Source of the DNA: Spirogloea muscicola
Lineage: Eukaryota; Streptophyta; Zygnematophyceae; Spirogloeales; Spirogloeaceae
Assembly (NCBI GenBank): GCA_009602725.1
Contig: WELB01000005.1
Coordinates: 597,615-617,155 of the forward strand
Reading direction: 5' to 3'
Length of the DNA: 19,541 bases
Positions within the stretch are counted from its first letter, which is position 1, and each line of letters starts with the position of its first letter. The notes below the pieces were generated by a model. It was not told the DNA's origin and did not search any database. It was given only the letters and a program-made list of their open reading frames with translations. The position numbers were made by a program, and so were the translations under genes. This document shows, one piece after another, positions 16,794 through 19,541 of the stretch.

Positions 16794-19178
16794 TCAAGCA
16801 CAGCATGTCGAAGGTCTCCTTGGCAATCGACTGGAAGTGCGGTCATTGAGAACCATGCCCGTCGGCTGCTGAGCTGGTTGCACCTTCGGCAACTTTCGAG
16901 CTGCATAAACGACAAAAGCCATCAACCTCTGTGCATGGCAGGCCACGCAAGTGAGAAGCTTCATCATCTTTGATGTACGTCATTGTCAATAGTACATGAT
17001 GCGTACCAATTTCGTAGAACAACTCATTCACGTTCTCCGCCGACTTTGCAGAAGTCTCCATGAAGAAAAGCCCATGCTCTTCGGCATACCCCTGTGCCTC
17101 CTGCACAACAAGGCCGACAATCACAGTTGTACATTGACATCAATCAATTGTATGTCATAGTTTGAGGTCAGAGGTGCTCCAAGGCCCACAATGATGGTGG
17201 CATCTTCTAGAGGTTTCCTGATAATTTAGCATTGTAACGCTGTTGTCTTCCACAGAAGACGAGACTCATCAGAGGAGAAAGTCCAATTGTCCACGTACAA
17301 AAACAAAGCCCAAATTGCGAGGACATGCAACAGATGTGTACTATCAACAGTACTCCGGCCTGAGCCAAGGGCCTTACCTCAGCAGTAACTTTTCTCGCAT
17401 TATCGAGATCAGCTTTGTTGCCAGCCAAGGCCATCACCAAGTTAGGGTTTCCTGAGAAGGCAAACGAGGTGTAGGCAACATCAGCCATCAAGCACCAGGC
17501 ATGAGAACTTGGACACACAACTGCAACAAATGGATCAGCCCAATGCAAAAGCGTGGCAAATCAGTCAGCAGCTGATACGAGGGTTCCTATGCAGCCCACA
17601 ATCATAGGCAGATTGTGCCTATCAACAATTCAAGTTTCTTGTCAAAAGTACAGATACTGATCCAGCTTGAAGGGGCTTTCAGTTCTAAAATGAGTTGACT
17701 CCATGTGTCAGAGTAATTGGGAGTTCTTCCCGGCAGAAGATTTGCAGCCGAGGACAACTTACAACAGCTGTCAGTAAGGACACAGACCAACCTTGCTTCT
17801 GAAGCTCCTGCACCCACTTCTTTGCTCGTGCAAAAGAGTCCTGCACATGGATTCCCAAAAACATCCAAATATCAGGCTGCTGACTCTGCCAATGATAATA
17901 CTAGTAATGATTGGCCAAAGTCCATAAGTGCATTGCCACTACAGCGGCTGACTTTTGACAGCTTTCATCAAAATTCTCTCAATTGCCATCAGAGTGATGC
18001 CAGCCCATCCTGCCATTACCCGCACAGCGGGGAAAGGGGTGTTGACCCAAGAATGCCCATCTTGCCAAACATCAGCCGAACAGCGGGAGCAGGGGTATTG
18101 ACCTAAGAAGCTATGCTCAGAGCCCCTCATGCTGATCATGTCTAGGTGGGTGAATGATGCACTAACAATTGGGCACGTCCCAGCCCAGCAGAGCGATTCC
18201 AATGCCAAGGAGTGGGAGGGAGGCCATCGCTCACGGTGTTAGTGATATCGTAGACGATGACAGCGGCAGCCGCGCCACGGTAGTACATGGGGGCCAGGCT
18301 GTGGTACCGCTCCTGCCCGGCCGTGTCCCAGATCTCGAATTTGACGGTGGTGTCATTAACCGCCACGGACTGCGTCAGAAATGCAGCGCCAATCGTGGAT
18401 TCCTGCAGAGCCGGAGTTCGAGTTGCTGGTCAGGCACACCCACAGGCTGGGAGCCGCACCAAGCGCTAGCAGCAGCTCGCGGGTGGCGCTGAAAGCTCTG
18501 AGGGCGATGAAGCGTGCAAGCCAGTGCGCCGTGCGCAGCTGAGCAGCAAGGTCAAAACCAGAGCGCTTGTGAGGAGCCCGTCCTGGACATAAGCAACGGC
18601 ATGCCCCTATTCTGACACCGCCGGTGGTATTCCAACGAGCGCCTTGAAGGCAAAGACAGCGAGTTGGCCTGTGGGCAGGGCCCGCTGCGCCGGGGCTACG
18701 ACGACCGCGCCGGCCTTGTTCCACTCATGGCTGAGGGTGGCCGGGTCCATGGGCTCCAGCGGCATTGCTGGCCCTGCCGCCGTGTGCCGGCTCGCCTGTT
18801 GCCGGTGCTAGACGGAGACACGGCGACGCGGCAAGCCGAGCGCTTCGCCGACGGCGGCGGCGGCGGGAGAGGCGGGTGAGACGGAAAGGATTGAGAGCGG
18901 GAGTGCGGCCGCGGGCGAACCTGATACTCCGAGAACTGGCCCTTGACGAAGCGAAGGACGAGGCTGGACTTGCCCGCGCCCATGTCGCCGAGGAGGACCT
19001 GCGTCAGTCGCGGCGGCGGCGGCGGCGACCAGGGCTGCCGCATGTGAGGGACTGGCGACGGGGCAGGGCGCATCCCGGCGACCGGCAGCCGGAGGGCGGC
19101 GACGGCACGGCGGCCGGCGACGGCGGCGCTCACCAGCTTCGCCTGCAGCGCGGCTCCCGCGGCGCCCGCGGCGGCCAT
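16794..19178 (-). CDS. RAB5: Rab5-type small GTPase (plant RABF2-like), complete, seven exons
   Basis: Minus-strand exons: 19178-19134, 18998-18921, 18402-18235, 17840-17792, 17451-17378, 17100-17007, 16900-16794. Together they give 615 nt, 204 aa and a TGA, the usual Rab5 size. G motifs: P-loop GDMGAGKS (19-26), switch I Thr44 in [14 protein letters not shown] (66-74), NKAD (125-128) and ETSAK (153-157). [17 protein letters not shown] and [15 protein letters not shown] are Rab5 signatures. The protein ends in -TCCA, two cysteines suited to geranylgeranylation that anchors it to membranes. Rab5 directs early endosome or, in plants, vacuolar/prevacuolar traffic. The glutamine of DTAGQ is present, so GTP hydrolysis should be normal. 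The start follows a GCC-ATG-G context, and introns use GTGAGC, GTTCGC, GTTGGT, GTAAGG and GTACGC donors. Family assignment is secure. Confidence 0.95.
18004..18110. repeat. Two-copy tandem repeat of about 52 bp in Rab5 intron 3
   Basis: CCCATCCTGCCA at 18004 and CCCATCTTGCCA at 18056 begin two copies sharing ACAGCGGG, AGGGGT, TTGACC and AAGAA. The repeat is confined to the intron at 17841-18234. Confidence 0.75.
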
Positions 19179-19541
19179 GGCGGGCGGAAGTGGCGGCGGC
19201 GGCGGCGGCGGCGGGGGGCTAGTGGGCAACGACGGGGAAAGTCAGTGGTGGCTTGGGAATGTAGTGGAATGCGGGGGGGTCCGTAAGAAGAAGAGCTGGC
19301 CCATAGAGAAGAGGGGCTGGCAAAGCCAACCCAAAAAGAACTGGACAGTGTCCACAGAAAACGGAAGAAGTGCCGAAAAGGGGACTAACCGCAAGAGCGC
19401 GAGACGGTGCAGACGGGAGATGCAGATGGATGCAAACGCGACGACCGTAACGACCGGCTCGAAAGGCGAAACGGTTGGTCCCGCGTCGGCCTGACGGTCG
19501 GGCGCCGTCTCGCGCCCCCAATGTTGGCAGGGGGGGGGGGG
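19179..19541 (-). promoter_or_regulatory. Upstream region of Rab5 with an inverted retroelement module
   Basis: The 5' UTR next to the start contains a GGC run (about 19190-19216). From 19284 to about 19370 a minus-strand terminal module lies only about 105 bp upstream of the Rab5 start: GGGGCTGGCAAAGCCAACCC, then TGGACAGTGTCCA at 19342-19354. It matches 432-490 in opposite orientation. Beyond 19375 there is unassigned GC-rich DNA and a terminal G run (19530-19541). No TATA box is clear. Confidence 0.5.
19284..19370 (-). repeat. Inverted terminal hairpin module near the Rab5 promoter
   Basis: Read on the minus strand it gives TGGACACTGTCCA, TTCTTTTTGGGTTGGCTTTG, CCAGCCCCTCTTCTCTATGG, the same order as 432-486 with a few substitutions. 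The hairpin stem has one mismatch here (GGGTTGGC against GCCAGCCC). Confidence 0.75.

Noticed and set aside
18696-19229. Pro-rich 177-residue minus-strand protein
   Set aside because: It is the unspliced translation of Rab5 exons 1 and 2 with the intervening intron. Splicing gives [15 protein letters not shown].
1-19541. CRISPR arrays, tRNA or rRNA genes
   Set aside because: No regularly spaced direct repeats with unique spacers, and no cloverleaf or rRNA core sequences were recognised on either strand.

Overview
The window is nuclear DNA of a eukaryote, most likely a chlorophyte green alga. The genes are cut by many GT-AG introns, the coding sequence is GC-rich with GCC-ATG-G start contexts, and TGTAA, the usual chlorophycean polyadenylation signal, lies downstream of two genes. 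Three of the four genes encode green-lineage plastid proteins. A volvocalean alga such as Haematococcus would fit, but I cannot prove the species from the sequence alone.

Positions 1-5900 hold no intact host gene. They are a mosaic of broken non-LTR retrotransposons (LINEs). The longest piece (about 190-1661, + strand) covers the end of the reverse transcriptase and the whole C-terminal region, with frameshifts and a nested insertion. After it come about ten fragments of the same 3' end in both orientations, including three nearly identical 180-bp coding pieces and a 220-bp inverted repeat. A short 3'-terminal module of roughly 80-100 bp (GTC-ATTC, GGGCTGGC, an imperfect or perfect hairpin, then a pyrimidine tract ending CAG) recurs throughout. 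It also reappears at 14012-14450 and 19284-19370, next to host genes.

Positions 6164-10690 (+) encode a complete 13-exon CYP97A carotenoid hydroxylase (588 aa) with a plastid transit peptide. Positions 11031-13981 (-) encode a six-exon plastid 2-oxoglutarate/malate translocator (DiT1) whose mature region is complete but whose start and transit peptide are missing. Positions 15085-16246 (+) encode the last four exons of a plastid Clp protease subunit (ClpP4 type), also without its 5' exons. Positions 16794-19178 (-) encode a complete seven-exon Rab5-type GTPase (204 aa). CYP97A and DiT1 converge, DiT1 and ClpP4 diverge, and ClpP4 and Rab5 converge.

The genes are not an operon and share no single pathway. 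CYP97A makes xanthophylls, DiT1 links plastid nitrogen assimilation to carbon skeletons, ClpP4 belongs to the stromal Clp core, and Rab5 controls endosomal traffic. The most notable point is that the divergent DiT1/ClpP4 pair has lost both 5' ends in a 1.1-kb interval filled with retroelement 3' modules, a GCC microsatellite and an ambiguous base. This is either a real rearrangement or an assembly error.
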